A DNA stretch of 64,000 nucleotides from Vibrio hannami (GCF_029589055.1 NZ_JARQZP010000007.1:682001-746000); one strand, 5' to 3'. Shown: positions 20,301-30,474, counted from the first letter of the stretch. Translations and numbers: made by a program. Notes: a model not told the origin generated them from the sequence alone.

Positions 20301-21149
20301 TTATAGCGCTCCCGTATCTAACTGCTCGCTGAGTAGCGGTGCATAAGCCCAATATTGCGAGGCTTGTAAGCTGGCTTTGCCCGATTCAGTTAATCCTGTT
20401 TCGTTGATAAAACCATACCGCTGCAATGTTTCGCTTCGCTTGATGGCATCAAGACTATTTACATCAAACATCAACTTAACTGTGTCATTGGCAACAAGTG
20501 CCGCCAGGCTCTTACCGTGTCCGGCGTATAGCAACAACAGAACAACCAAATCGTATTTGTCGGGCAAATACGCCGCCAATTCTGCTTTTTCCTCAACAAT
20601 AGGTGTTGCGACGCCAGCATGATCAACGAACCAGATTAGCCAGGCGACTAAAGCCTCTGCATTATCAAGCAGATTTAGCGACCACAAAGGCAACGTCGTG
20701 ACTGCAAACAAACCGCTGTTGCTGTGTTTTCGGACATAACGAGTATGTACCACATCGCCAGCCATATGTTGCCTGTGATCTGCACTACCAACAAATCCAA
20801 CAACAGCTTGGTTGGTTTCACTTGCCAGCACTGCCGTCAATCCTGCGTCTTCAGAGATCAGGCTAGCGGGTGCAAATGTCCAATCCAGCATTGGTTGCAG
20901 TTCGGCAAACTCAACATGCTGTTCAGGCTGCGGGTTAATAACTAAAGCCGAACAACCCGTTTGCATGGCCCATTGGAACAAGCTATTTAGCGTCTGTTTC
21001 TCGTTCAACTCTTCAGCTTGAACCAACAACAAACCGCTGGCTGGTGGCGAGCTAAGCCACTCCGTCTCAAGTGGTATTGCTCCCGCAACTGTTTGTAAAA
21101 AGCGCCCTTTACGATTGCTAGCCAATGACGACGACAGATAAATACTCAT
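20301..21149 (-). CDS. uncharacterised operon protein with winged-helix-like C-terminus
   Basis: A 282-aa protein I cannot place. The ATG at 21149 has a clear AGAGGT ribosome site just after the stop of the giant ATPase gene; nine codons of open frame upstream were ignored. The N-terminal half alternates hydrophobic strands and helices (GLLLVQAEEL, CSALVINPQ), like an alpha/beta Rossmann or glutamine-amidotransferase-like fold without a visible active site. The C-terminal segment (about 235-265, LQRYGFINETGLTESGKA) looks like a winged helix. There is no signal peptide. It is sandwiched between the large ATPase and the NurA-like gene, so it may be an adaptor within that complex. Confidence 0.6.
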   Translation of the reverse strand: MSIYLSSSLASNRKGRFLQTVAGAIPLETEWLSSPPASGLLLVQAEELNEKQTLNSLFQWAMQTGCSALVINPQPEQHVEFAELQPMLDWTFAPASLISEDAGLTAVLASETNQAVVGFVGSADHRQHMAGDVVHTRYVRKHSNSGLFAVTTLPLWSLNLLDNAEALVAWLIWFVDHAGVATPIVEEKAELAAYLPDKYDLVVLLLLYAGHGKSLAALVANDTVKLMFDVNSLDAIKRSETLQRYGFINETGLTESGKASLQASQYWAYAPLLSEQLDTGAL

Positions 21150-21159
21150 CGCATGACCT

Positions 21160-24100
21160 CTACAATACTGAAGCAAAGGTTAAGCGCATTTTAACGATGC
21201 CGTTATTGACTAAACCTTGTTGCTGCTTAGGAGTTAACATCGGCTCTTGGTTTTGGCTTAGTGCTTCATAAACCGGCTGCCACTGTGCCAGTGTTAACCC
21301 AGTGCCTTGTAAAATCGCTTCACCTTGGCTTTGCCAATCTGATAGGGTTTTATCACACACCATCACAAGCTCACTGACTCCTAACTTGTCCACATCAGCA
21401 AGTGTTAACTCAGCAGGTAGTGGTTGTTGCTGCGAAACCAGTAGTGGTTTTAATAGAGGCAACCAACTATTTACCTGAACGATGGCATCGCGTTTTACAG
21501 CTGCAAGGTTATTTTCAATATTGTTCAGTCGACCTTGAATAGGCGCAATTTGTCCACGTGCCGATTTCATCAGCTCTTCCGGCAAATCACGTAATCCCAC
21601 GAACTGACCATTGCGCAAACTGGCTTGCATGCTTTGACGTTTACTTTCCGCATCAACCGGTAAATCAGCAATTGCATCTTCAATCAATTGCAACTTCATT
21701 ACCAGTTTGGGAAGTTCAGCAATATCATCAGCATATTCATACGCAGCAGTTGCACTACTGAGCAGTTGCTGTAGTTTTTGAGCACGTTGGCTTTGCTCAT
21801 CTAAGTTATTGATCAGCTTCTCAAAGCGCTCTTTACAATTTCGGTAGCTGGATAAAATATGGCCTTGAATTTCAGCCATCGGTAACTGCTGTTCCGTGTG
21901 CAGATTTAAACCGACTTCGGTAGCAAGGGCAGAAAGCTTATCTTGCGCTTTACCTAGATCCAGTTTGCGCAGGTAGTGCAATAAGGTATCGCTGCCCGCT
22001 TGCTGTTCCTTTTGGCCCGTTGCACTGCTGGAATCGTCTTTTAATGCACCGTCCAAAATATGACCAACGGTGCGCAATGTATTGGTATACAAACGTTTAG
22101 GGAAATGGCTGAGTGTTGCACAATCTGCGTCAACATCATTGATTAGATCTGTGAGCCGATTACTGATGCGATCAGCGCTTCGCTCAACAAACTCAGCAAA
22201 TAAACAAGCCTGTTCAACTCGCTGGTAAAGCGAGGTGCCTTTGTCTTCCAAATCCAGAATATGCGCATCTTTAAGCGTAGGTTTGCTACTGTTCAATGGC
22301 TTAACTTTGGCTACCAAGTCCAACACTTCAGCGCGCTTATTAACCAGCCCTGCTAAAATATGAGCCTCACCCACCTGGGTAAGCTCTTCCAGCTGTTCTT
22401 CTTGTTGCTTAAGAGCACTAAAGAGTGCTTGTGCTTTTTCCAGCTGTTCTTTGGCTTCTACCGTGGCGTAACCCAGTTGGTTTTTACCTAGCGGCGCAAA
22501 GACTTCATTGATGCGGCCATAGCCATACACGCGGCTCATTACTTCTACGTTGGCTTTGTAACTGTCTTGGTCGTTACCACTGAACCAGTTTTGCGCCTCG
22601 GTAATCGCATTCTCTAAACGGGAACGAGGGTAGCTTTCCCACGTTGCTTGTTTTTCGTTTGGATTGGTTAAAGTGAGTAAATTCAGCTCGCCACACCACC
22701 ACATCCAGTCGTTGAATACACCTTTGGCGGTAATATTGGTTTCAGCAACATAAGCAAAATAGAACTGCTGTTTAAATCGTTCGAACTGCCATTTATGCTG
22801 TTTGTTTGGGTGAGCAATACGCGCCAAAAACAGCGGGATTTGTGCTTGGCTGCGCTGTACATTATTTAGCTCTGTAAACAGTCCAGCGTGCTCATCAGCG
22901 GTATAGCCCTTCGCCATATAACTGCCTGGCACTTTGAGTTTATCCAGCAAACCGCTGAGCTCATCCACCGGCACACCATGTTGCTGCTGCAAATCCAACA
23001 CACCGTTAAGTTCTGGGTGTGCGATAGCTAGCTGATACCAACCTTTGAACAACAAATCGCGATCATTTGGCGATAGCTTGCCGTCCACTTTTAGTGGCCA
23101 TGCAATTAAACCGCGCTTTTGCAAACGCTGGCGCCATTTATGGATTGCCTCGTTGGCAAAAGTACTCAGAGCATGCAGCTTGTTTTTAAATTTAGCCGTG
23201 AAACTCTCGGGACTCAAAGACACGCCATGTTGTTGGCAGATCTGCACACTTAAACCAATACGCTCTAACTGGTCCGCCTCACTTGGGTTCACGTAGTGCA
23301 GCAGTATCGCATCGCGCAATTCGTTGTTTTCTTCTAGACGAGTATATTGCTCTGTTAAATGCGCAGAGGCGGTGAGTGCCAATACCGGCATACGTCCAGA
23401 TTTACAGCAGTATTCGGTGGAAAAAGAATGGAGATTCTCCAACTCGTTTAGGTTGCTCACCCATGCAAACAATGCTTTGCCTTCTGGGTGCAACTTAAAC
23501 CCTTCCAGTGTGAATAGGCCACCTTGGCGGCTTCGCGGTTCGGTTAGAATCGCCAGTGGCGCATCGTCTTGCCCGGCTTTGTTGTCCAACAGGCTCTCGT
23601 CATAGCCCCAGTTGTTGTCCAGCAAACGCACAAAGCCAGTTACTCGGGTTAACGCTTTTATGATTGGCTTTTGGCTGCTTTGTTTACTCAGCGCCGCCAT
23701 CGCCTGCTCGTGACCATCGCCCATGCTTGGTTCTTTAAAGATCAGCGAGTTCTGTTGTGCACTTCGGTAGCGTAAATCCAAACGTAATAACATGGCCACG
23801 CTCGGTCCAATGTGGGTCGCTTCGCTGGCATCTAGCTCGGCGGTTTCTCCGACCAACTTGTGCCATAGGGCATCCGCGGCAAATTCAATGGCGGAGTGAT
23901 CGTACAATAAGCTCAATAAGTACTTAAATTCACCTTTAGACAGCGGCAATAACACTGCACCTTTATCACCACTGGCAGCCTGCTCTTTAATCGAGAACGT
24001 ACGCAGGTTATCCAGCAAGGTATCTAAACTGAGCGCTTGGTCTACCGCAGGGTAGTACCATTCATCGTTGTCGCGGCGAAATTTAGCTTGCTCTAGCGCT

Positions 24101-25446
24101 TGGCGACACTGCAAGCGGTCGATGCTCAGTTTTCGATAGTGCGCGGCTATCGGCTCCTGGTCTTCGTTTTTCAGTGCCAAAAGTTCAGTTGCTTGGCTCA
24201 TCTCAGCCAAACGCGCAGGTAGCTGGCCATAAAGCAAACTGCGGCACTGACCTATTAAGGCTCTATCGCGAGTTTGAATCCCTTCAATGGCGCCTTTATC
24301 CAGCACGTGTTTGGCAACACGGCCAGAGCCAGCCAACACCGCTTCAAACAATTCTCCCACATCATCAATAGTGCGGTCAGCTTGTTGATATTGACTGAGT
24401 ATTGCATCCACATTGGCCATCACCACGTTAAACCAACCGAAGTTCGCACCACTCATGGCATAAGCAGCTTCAACTAAACCCGCTGGGTAATCAAAACACA
24501 GTTTGCCATCTTTAAGTAGGCTGGCGACATAATCTGATACATCGGCAAACGCATTATGCTCAAGTTCGACCAATTCAAAGCGGCGCGCCACTGATTGAAT
24601 TTCACGCAGCTGCTGACCCAAAAGTGGCGAACATAGCGCGACATAACGTAACCAAGGCAGTTTACGGCGTGGGTCTTCTTCTTTAATGGCTTTACCAATT
24701 AAGCGAATGGCTTGGCCATCGAGACGTTTATCTTGTTCATCTTCCAAACCAAAGGTGGCGGCTTCGGCCACAGTTTCTAGCTCATCGAGTACGACCAACA
24801 CATACTGTACACCAAAACGTTTTAGCACCTCGTAGGCCGCTTGCACTAATTCAACCACCAGGGTTTGGTCGGTGTAGAGGTCTTCTTCACTGTGCTGTTT
24901 GTCCAGCTGCAGTGCCTCTGCCAATAGTGCAGAAGTAAAGCCAAACGGCATTAGGCGTTCGTAGGCTTGTTTAGCGATTTCACTTTGAATAGAGCCATCA
25001 AAGGATTGGGTCGCCAACGGTAATAGCGCCTGATACAAACCAAAAGCAAACCAGTTATCGGAATTTTGATAGTCTGATGCCACTTGCGAATAACGAATAT
25101 ACAGCGCTAAGTATTTATCTTGCGCTTCGGCGTTAAACAACTGCTGATCGTGCAATTGGCCTTGTTCGTCACGTACAAACCACCCTTTGGAGCAGTCATT
25201 AATTTGCGCCACCAGCTCATGGCCTAGACGGGATTTACCACGCCCCCATTCCGCCTCAACAGCAAATACATGGGCAAAGCGATCATCGTCATGGTCAACC
25301 GTGTGTAAAAAGGTTTGAAAGCGCTTAAAAAAACGGCTTTGACCAACCAATGGATCACGCGGTGGATAGTCCGACACACCCGTCGCCGCCCAGCGGTGTT
25401 GCTTGGCTAGCTTATCGACGACGACATCATCTAATTCAAAACTCAT
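21160..25446 (-). CDS. very large P-loop ATPase with coiled-coil C-terminal half
   Basis: A 1428-aa ATPase. Walker A is EAEWGRGKSR (64-73), and a Walker B-like strand VLVVLDELET lies near residue 220. An AAA/STAND-like fold occupies the first 400 or so residues. The C-terminal third (about 1000-1330) is rich in heptad-like helices (for example AQKLQQLLSSATAAYEYADD), suggesting coiled coils and a large scaffold. The GRGKS P-loop and size recall BrxC/PglY of BREX/Pgl, but I see no stronger link. Start ATG at 25446 has AAAGGA upstream; a GTG one codon earlier is possible. It probably acts as a DNA- or complex-remodelling ATPase of this system. Confidence 0.78.
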   Translation of the reverse strand: MSFELDDVVVDKLAKQHRWAATGVSDYPPRDPLVGQSRFFKRFQTFLHTVDHDDDRFAHVFAVEAEWGRGKSRLGHELVAQINDCSKGWFVRDEQGQLHDQQLFNAEAQDKYLALYIRYSQVASDYQNSDNWFAFGLYQALLPLATQSFDGSIQSEIAKQAYERLMPFGFTSALLAEALQLDKQHSEEDLYTDQTLVVELVQAAYEVLKRFGVQYVLVVLDELETVAEAATFGLEDEQDKRLDGQAIRLIGKAIKEEDPRRKLPWLRYVALCSPLLGQQLREIQSVARRFELVELEHNAFADVSDYVASLLKDGKLCFDYPAGLVEAAYAMSGANFGWFNVVMANVDAILSQYQQADRTIDDVGELFEAVLAGSGRVAKHVLDKGAIEGIQTRDRALIGQCRSLLYGQLPARLAEMSQATELLALKNEDQEPIAAHYRKLSIDRLQCRQALEQAKFRRDNDEWYYPAVDQALSLDTLLDNLRTFSIKEQAASGDKGAVLLPLSKGEFKYLLSLLYDHSAIEFAADALWHKLVGETAELDASEATHIGPSVAMLLRLDLRYRSAQQNSLIFKEPSMGDGHEQAMAALSKQSSQKPIIKALTRVTGFVRLLDNNWGYDESLLDNKAGQDDAPLAILTEPRSRQGGLFTLEGFKLHPEGKALFAWVSNLNELENLHSFSTEYCCKSGRMPVLALTASAHLTEQYTRLEENNELRDAILLHYVNPSEADQLERIGLSVQICQQHGVSLSPESFTAKFKNKLHALSTFANEAIHKWRQRLQKRGLIAWPLKVDGKLSPNDRDLLFKGWYQLAIAHPELNGVLDLQQQHGVPVDELSGLLDKLKVPGSYMAKGYTADEHAGLFTELNNVQRSQAQIPLFLARIAHPNKQHKWQFERFKQQFYFAYVAETNITAKGVFNDWMWWCGELNLLTLTNPNEKQATWESYPRSRLENAITEAQNWFSGNDQDSYKANVEVMSRVYGYGRINEVFAPLGKNQLGYATVEAKEQLEKAQALFSALKQQEEQLEELTQVGEAHILAGLVNKRAEVLDLVAKVKPLNSSKPTLKDAHILDLEDKGTSLYQRVEQACLFAEFVERSADRISNRLTDLINDVDADCATLSHFPKRLYTNTLRTVGHILDGALKDDSSSATGQKEQQAGSDTLLHYLRKLDLGKAQDKLSALATEVGLNLHTEQQLPMAEIQGHILSSYRNCKERFEKLINNLDEQSQRAQKLQQLLSSATAAYEYADDIAELPKLVMKLQLIEDAIADLPVDAESKRQSMQASLRNGQFVGLRDLPEELMKSARGQIAPIQGRLNNIENNLAAVKRDAIVQVNSWLPLLKPLLVSQQQPLPAELTLADVDKLGVSELVMVCDKTLSDWQSQGEAILQGTGLTLAQWQPVYEALSQNQEPMLTPKQQQGLVNNGIVKMRLTFASVL

Positions 25447-25458
25447 CACGAAAATCCT

Positions 25459-26787
25459 TTAACTGTTTATTCTGTTAGCCGAGCTGGCACTTTTTTTGTT
25501 GGCATAGCTGGTTTGCGCCAGTTGCTTAATCGCCTGTTGTAAATGTTGGCTTTTATAGCCAAACAGCGGCGCTAGCGGCAGGCTATAACAGGCATCGCTA
25601 AAATCGGGGTGAATACGGTAGTGACCTGGTTCGCCTCGGCCTGCTTCAGTGAACTGCCAGATTTTGTTTGCCAGTAGCTCGGCAATTAATGGGCTAAGTG
25701 CACGATTCAATCGCTGAATATCTTCTGAGCTATTAGTTAGCTCGGGGTAAAGCGCGATATTCAACTCGCCAAGCAACTGTTTTAAAAACTCGGCCAAACT
25801 GTCTAGGCTGACTTCATCACCATCAATGCCTTGCACCGCCACGTTCACTTGGCTTGGGGCAAAGGCATTTTGTCCGGCTGGCTGCGTCAGTAATAAACCG
25901 CCGCGCTGCTCAGCGGCCCACGCATCTTGCACAAAGCTCACAAGGCTTAATAAAAACCACCAAGGCTGGTGGGCGAAGCACTCAATGAGCTTCGCCTCAT
26001 CATTGACAGGACGAAACACCAACAACCAATCACCATTGGGTTTGATTGGTTGCTTAAAGCTGTATTCGCTAAGCAAAGCGTCTGGCAGTGCCAGCAAACG
26101 ACCTCGGCACCAGTTGTTGGCGAGCTGTTTTGCGCTAGTATCTACCGGTTGGATAGGCGTTAAGGCTTCGGTTTGCTCACTTAAAGTGTGTAACTTAAAA
26201 CAGGCACGTAATATGCGGCATAACGCCGGTATAGCGGCGTTATCGTTTATGCTGTGGCCGAGTAAGTCACACTCTAGTTGCGCCAAGGGTCCCGCCGCAA
26301 TTTGTGGCGCAGCCCCTGTGGTAACACTCGTGTTTTCCAGCTGCGTGAACACCCATTCACTGGCATTGCCCAATTGTTGGATAAGTTTAACCAGTACCAG
26401 TGGATCACTCATGGCCCCCGCTTCACGGCATCGGGCAGCGGCTAAGTTGATCCAATGCGTGCGCACTTCTGGGTTTAAACCGAGCAGCGCCAATCGCCAT
26501 TCGCCTAATTGGCTGAGTTCGCTGTAAGCATTCAGCAATGGTGCGCTTAGGCAATAGGCATTGCTTTTTCCCTCTAAATCGCTTTCTGCAACTCTTTCCA
26601 CAGCATCAGCAATCGGCTGTAATAAGTTTTTAAGCGCAGGAATGGCAATCAACAACGGTGAAGCTTTATTAGCTGCTAAGCCGCCGCTGTACCAAAGCTT
26701 GCTAAGTAATTGGCAACTGCTTTGGGCTACATCTTGAGATAACACGCTACTGACTTGCGCGTTACTATCCATATTGCTCGCCACCAT
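25459..26787 (-). CDS. uncharacterised 442-aa operon protein
   Basis: I do not recognise a family. The protein is soluble, mostly helical and leucine/alanine-rich, with no signal peptide and no P-loop or nuclease motif that I can see. The ATG at 26787 sits two bases after the S-subunit stop behind GAGGAG. Its own stop is 12 bases before the large ATPase start, so the three are certainly co-transcribed. A region around residues 255-300 (GDWLLVFRPVNDE, PWWFLLSLVSFVQ) is strongly hydrophobic but too interrupted to be a confident membrane helix. Its position suggests a structural link between the specificity and ATPase modules (inference). Confidence 0.6.
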   Translation of the reverse strand: MVASNMDSNAQVSSVLSQDVAQSSCQLLSKLWYSGGLAANKASPLLIAIPALKNLLQPIADAVERVAESDLEGKSNAYCLSAPLLNAYSELSQLGEWRLALLGLNPEVRTHWINLAAARCREAGAMSDPLVLVKLIQQLGNASEWVFTQLENTSVTTGAAPQIAAGPLAQLECDLLGHSINDNAAIPALCRILRACFKLHTLSEQTEALTPIQPVDTSAKQLANNWCRGRLLALPDALLSEYSFKQPIKPNGDWLLVFRPVNDEAKLIECFAHQPWWFLLSLVSFVQDAWAAEQRGGLLLTQPAGQNAFAPSQVNVAVQGIDGDEVSLDSLAEFLKQLLGELNIALYPELTNSSEDIQRLNRALSPLIAELLANKIWQFTEAGRGEPGHYRIHPDFSDACYSLPLAPLFGYKSQHLQQAIKQLAQTSYANKKSASSANRINS

Positions 26788-26789
26788 AG

Positions 26790-28331
26790 TTACTCCTCAG
26801 TCTCAGCTTGGGCGGCGCTTTCCAGCAAGCGGTACAACTCATCAATATCACAAAATAGCGGTTTGGCACCGTCAGTGGCGTAACCTTCACTGCTAAGTTT
26901 GCTTAAAATGGCTTGGTCTAAGTCATTATCACCATCTTCCAAGGCTTGCTGAGCTTGGATTAGCTGGTGTTCGGTGAGTTGACCTTCGATCAGGGCTTCG
27001 ACGAGGGTTTTGGCGCTTGTAGTTAGATTCGTTGCAAAAGCCTCTAATTCAACCGACTGCCTAGATAAACGAGCAACGAAATCCCAGTCATCAGGAGTTT
27101 CGGGAACTGGTATAGTTTCAATGTCATCTTCAGAAATTACAGGATATGTCGTCCACGTACATCGTTGGAGTAGAAGTAATTTTCCAGTATCATGCCTCAA
27201 AAACTCTTTGAGCCAATACCCGAAGTTTTTATCCTTAGGCTTCAGCCTAGCAAGGAATACAGAATAAAAAGTTGTGCTTGAAGACTCTTCAATAACTGCA
27301 ATTGCCCCTCTGTTGGGTCTTCGCGTAGAAACAGCCACATCACCATCATCAAATACTCTTTGCGCATTGTTAGGAGCCTCTCCATATTTATAGAAGCTCC
27401 CAGAACCAAAAGCCCCTTTGCCTACATCAAGATCACCTATTTCTTTATAAACGCAGTCAGCTGATGGTTTTATTTTCGCTCTCACTGTTGGGGCTAAGCG
27501 ACCAAGTGTGGTCAACCTTCCAAAGCGACTAATTAACCCTTTTTCGACTTGTGTGTAATAATCAGAGTAGTATTCGGCATTTAATCGAGGCACTAAAATA
27601 TCAACGGATACTCTTGTATGGTGATGCTCCGGCCTTTCAAGGCTAATGCCGTCGAACAAACCATCAAAGTAGTCTTGAATCATTCTCCTATGGTGCTTCG
27701 CCCAAGCGCGCAATTGCTCGGCTTGGCGAACTTTATCCCCAATGTATTTTTGGGCAATTGGCGAAACTTTTGGAACTACAAGCGAGCGAACGCTGGGGAA
27801 GTCAATTGCTGGTCGAGTAGCTCCATATGCCTCCCTCCAGATTGTAATCTGACCCGTTTTTCCATTTAAAAAAGCAACTAAGAAATGAGCATCAATCTTT
27901 TTCGAGTCAGGTTTGAATCTAACTGAATGTTGACTAATATTCCCGGGTAAATGCTTCGAAGAAACAACGGCAGATTTGCCGAACTTTGCGCCAGTAATTG
28001 TTAGCAAAACATCACCATCAACCAATCGACTGCGCTTTAATTTTTCATCATCGTCATCGCTAATAAATACGGCATCTTCCGCTTGTAGGAACATTTCTTC
28101 AACTTCAGAGGTACGATAGAACTTTACTCGACCATTCTCTAAATAGTTGGCTCCTAACGGGGTAGCTCCACCAGCCACACCTCTCTTTGCTTCAATAATC
28201 TCGTCCAGGGATAAAGCACCTAAGTTCTTCTCAATTTTACCAATTTGTTTTTCAAAATTAGGCTGATAGTGCCAAGGATCAATCCGCCTTTCACTTAATT
28301 GTGCTGGCGCTCTCTTAAAAATTGTAGCCAT
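26790..28331 (-). CDS. type I restriction-modification specificity (S) subunit
   Basis: A 513-aa DNA-recognition subunit. Two target-recognition halves are visible: one near residues 40-190 (RGVAGGATP, VKFYRTSEV, VLLTITGAKFGKSAV) and a second near 255-430 (IGDLDVGKGAF, DVAVSTRRPNRGAI). Each is followed by a helical spacer. Two halves imply recognition of a bipartite sequence. ATG at 28331 forms TGATG with the methylase stop; a GTG one codon earlier is in frame. It should direct the methylase. Without HsdR it presumably also guides the HerA/ATPase/nuclease modules towards unmodified sites, which is inference. The acidic C-terminal tail (about 460-513) goes beyond the usual S-subunit end. Confidence 0.85.
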   Translation of the reverse strand: MATIFKRAPAQLSERRIDPWHYQPNFEKQIGKIEKNLGALSLDEIIEAKRGVAGGATPLGANYLENGRVKFYRTSEVEEMFLQAEDAVFISDDDDEKLKRSRLVDGDVLLTITGAKFGKSAVVSSKHLPGNISQHSVRFKPDSKKIDAHFLVAFLNGKTGQITIWREAYGATRPAIDFPSVRSLVVPKVSPIAQKYIGDKVRQAEQLRAWAKHHRRMIQDYFDGLFDGISLERPEHHHTRVSVDILVPRLNAEYYSDYYTQVEKGLISRFGRLTTLGRLAPTVRAKIKPSADCVYKEIGDLDVGKGAFGSGSFYKYGEAPNNAQRVFDDGDVAVSTRRPNRGAIAVIEESSSTTFYSVFLARLKPKDKNFGYWLKEFLRHDTGKLLLLQRCTWTTYPVISEDDIETIPVPETPDDWDFVARLSRQSVELEAFATNLTTSAKTLVEALIEGQLTEHQLIQAQQALEDGDNDLDQAILSKLSSEGYATDGAKPLFCDIDELYRLLESAAQAETEE

Positions 28332-30415
28332 CACTCACCTCGCTTATAAGCCGAGACAATCTTATCCAGATCGTTCTCCACACCAGCGTTGTAGTCTTCG
28401 ATATTGTTTTTCACCACATAACCCAAGGTTTCGGCCACCGCCATAAACACCTCGCTTTGTGGCTCGGGCAAAAACTGCTCGGGTTGGTCTGGGTTAGCGT
28501 GGCGTTTTTGCAAATACAAAATCGAGGTTTTTGCGCCTGTACCTGAGAGCTTAAAGCAGTCGCTTGGTAGAGAAATTACTGCTTTAACGATAGCTTTACC
28601 GCCAACAAACTCGCCAGTTTGTTCATCTTTTTTGCCCATAATGTACTCGCGCACATAACGGTCGCCAGAGTTACACAAAATGCCATCGGGCAAGACAATC
28701 ATTAAACGGCCACCAGGCTTAAGCAGCTGCAGGCAGCGGTCAATAAACAGCACAGCGGGATCAATGGTGGCACCGACTTGCTTCCAGTTACCTTTTTTAT
28801 CAGGTTTACTACCTAAGGCTAAACCTTCAGTCGAAGGTGACAAACTATAAATCGGGTTGGCATCTGTACCACCAGTATTACGTAAGTCGGTGCGGTAACC
28901 AGCCCATCTTGGATTGCCATTAGCATCTAGTTCTAGATCACCTGTATCCTGCCATTTCATTTTTAAGTGATCGTAATAGGGGTTGTAACTATCGACCACT
29001 TTTTCGGCTGGGCGGAAACCACCGAGGACTTGCTCCATATTGGCTTCGTAGTTCTTTTTCGACTCTTGGCCTTTTTTGTCTTTACCAAACTTAGGGGTAC
29101 CAAATGGTGGGTTGGTACAAATAAGGTCAAAGCTATTTGGCTTCAGCGCTTGAGTCGTGAGCGAGTTATCGGTATAGAAAATTTGTGCTTTGGGTGCTCC
29201 TTGCAACGCCATATTGACACGAGCCAGCATCACCATCCGAGGTGCAGCATCTGCACCAGTAAAGGCACTGTCGCGAAGCTGTCGTTTAAGCTCTTGTTTT
29301 TTGTCGTCGGCCAAGACCAGCTTAAAGTCGATCCATTTATCAATCTGACTCAGTGCCACCGAGCCAAAACCAAAGGAGCCACAGGTCGGATCGCAAAAAC
29401 GAAAATCGCCATTTGCCAGTCGTGAGCGCATTTCATCGTCATCGTCGATGTCATGCATCGCGATTTCGAGCATGGCTTGTTTCACTGGGTTTGGTGTGAG
29501 GTATACGCCAAGGCCACCTTTAGATTCAAAGTTGGCGCGCAGGAATACATCAAAGACACGACCAAGCAAATCACCTGACACATCGCCCAAGGTGCCTTGC
29601 TCTTTCACGGTTTTGCCATCGTTGGTTTTAACTGGCCCAAGGTTTTGCATAGCTTCAAGCAAATCTTGATAGTTTTTAGCCACCGATAAGCGCAGGTGTG
29701 ATTCCGGTGGGAAGATGGCATTGCGCGAGCCATCATCCGAAATCACCACATAGTCTTGATGGCTTTTAAAGGCTTCAAAGGCGCCTTTAATTTGGGCAAC
29801 GGCCTTATCACCGTATTTTTCCACGTATTGCCAGTCGAACACATCACGGAAACGTAAAGTACTTCCTTCGCTATCTTTAAAGGTAAGGTCTTCATCGTGG
29901 TGCACGCGGAAGCTCTCCAGAAATAGCAATTTAGCCACTTCTTCGATGATGTCGTTTTTGTCGTTCACCTTATCTTTGGTAACACGATAGACATTTTCAT
30001 GGAAAGCATCAAAACGCTGCATCAAACGGGTGTAAACGCGCATGGACCAACGAAACGTAGGATCGCGCTCTAGGCGGTCAAAATTACGCAGCTCTTCAAG
30101 TGTTGGGAGTGCATCAACGCCATGAGTACCGTCTGAACCATCTGCACCGAAAAGGGCAAGGATACGATGGTTGCTACCGTCTGCCACGACGGCAAATACA
30201 GGCCAGTCGCCTTCTATATCACTTAACAACTGATACGCTAAATCATCAAACTTTGCAGTATCAGCAGCATATTCCCAATGACCTTCAAGCAGGGAAACCA
30301 GCATGACAGGTGGCGTCAAGTTACCCTCGACCAAACCTTGAATAAGGCCCGCTTTAGCGAAATCATGATTCGGCAGTTCTACTAATGGTTGAGTGAACTC
30401 GATATGCTGCGCCAC
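28331..30415 (-). CDS. type I-like N6-adenine DNA methyltransferase (HsdM-like)
   Basis: A 694-aa reading frame from GTG at 30415. The SAM-binding motif I reads DPTCGSFGFGS (from 342), a variant of the usual DPACGSGGF. Catalytic motif IV is NPPF (435-438). The N-terminal helical region precedes the catalytic domain as in HsdM. It should methylate adenine at sites chosen by the S subunit, marking self DNA. The true N-terminus probably lies upstream: an ATG at 30474 with AAGAAGA ribosome site starts M-A-K-Q-K, but six A residues (30459-30464) put it one base out of frame. Restoring a seventh A gives M-A-K-Q-K-K-I-D-P-T-I-L-L and joins this frame. See the slip-site entry. Confidence 0.85.
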   Translation of the reverse strand: MAQHIEFTQPLVELPNHDFAKAGLIQGLVEGNLTPPVMLVSLLEGHWEYAADTAKFDDLAYQLLSDIEGDWPVFAVVADGSNHRILALFGADGSDGTHGVDALPTLEELRNFDRLERDPTFRWSMRVYTRLMQRFDAFHENVYRVTKDKVNDKNDIIEEVAKLLFLESFRVHHDEDLTFKDSEGSTLRFRDVFDWQYVEKYGDKAVAQIKGAFEAFKSHQDYVVISDDGSRNAIFPPESHLRLSVAKNYQDLLEAMQNLGPVKTNDGKTVKEQGTLGDVSGDLLGRVFDVFLRANFESKGGLGVYLTPNPVKQAMLEIAMHDIDDDDEMRSRLANGDFRFCDPTCGSFGFGSVALSQIDKWIDFKLVLADDKKQELKRQLRDSAFTGADAAPRMVMLARVNMALQGAPKAQIFYTDNSLTTQALKPNSFDLICTNPPFGTPKFGKDKKGQESKKNYEANMEQVLGGFRPAEKVVDSYNPYYDHLKMKWQDTGDLELDANGNPRWAGYRTDLRNTGGTDANPIYSLSPSTEGLALGSKPDKKGNWKQVGATIDPAVLFIDRCLQLLKPGGRLMIVLPDGILCNSGDRYVREYIMGKKDEQTGEFVGGKAIVKAVISLPSDCFKLSGTGAKTSILYLQKRHANPDQPEQFLPEPQSEVFMAVAETLGYVVKNNIEDYNAGVENDLDKIVSAYKRGE

Positions 30416-30458
30416 CAGCTTTTGAAATTGCTCTTCGAGCAGAATGGTTGGGTCTATC

Positions 30459-30474
30459 TTTTTTGTTTAGCCAT
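30459..30474 (-). other. poly-A frameshift at the methylase start (possible phase-variable or miscalled tract)
   Basis: After ATG (30474-30472), GCT AAA C, a run of six A residues leads to an immediate TAG. One more A would fuse the ATG to the 694-aa methylase frame in a sensible way. The options are a phase-variable off state, programmed slippage, use of the GTG at 30415, or a homopolymer sequencing error. Confidence 0.6.

Noticed and set aside
25826..26527. 233-codon plus-strand frame opposite the 442-aa gene
   Set aside because: Serine/cysteine-rich shadow of the operon gene on the other strand.
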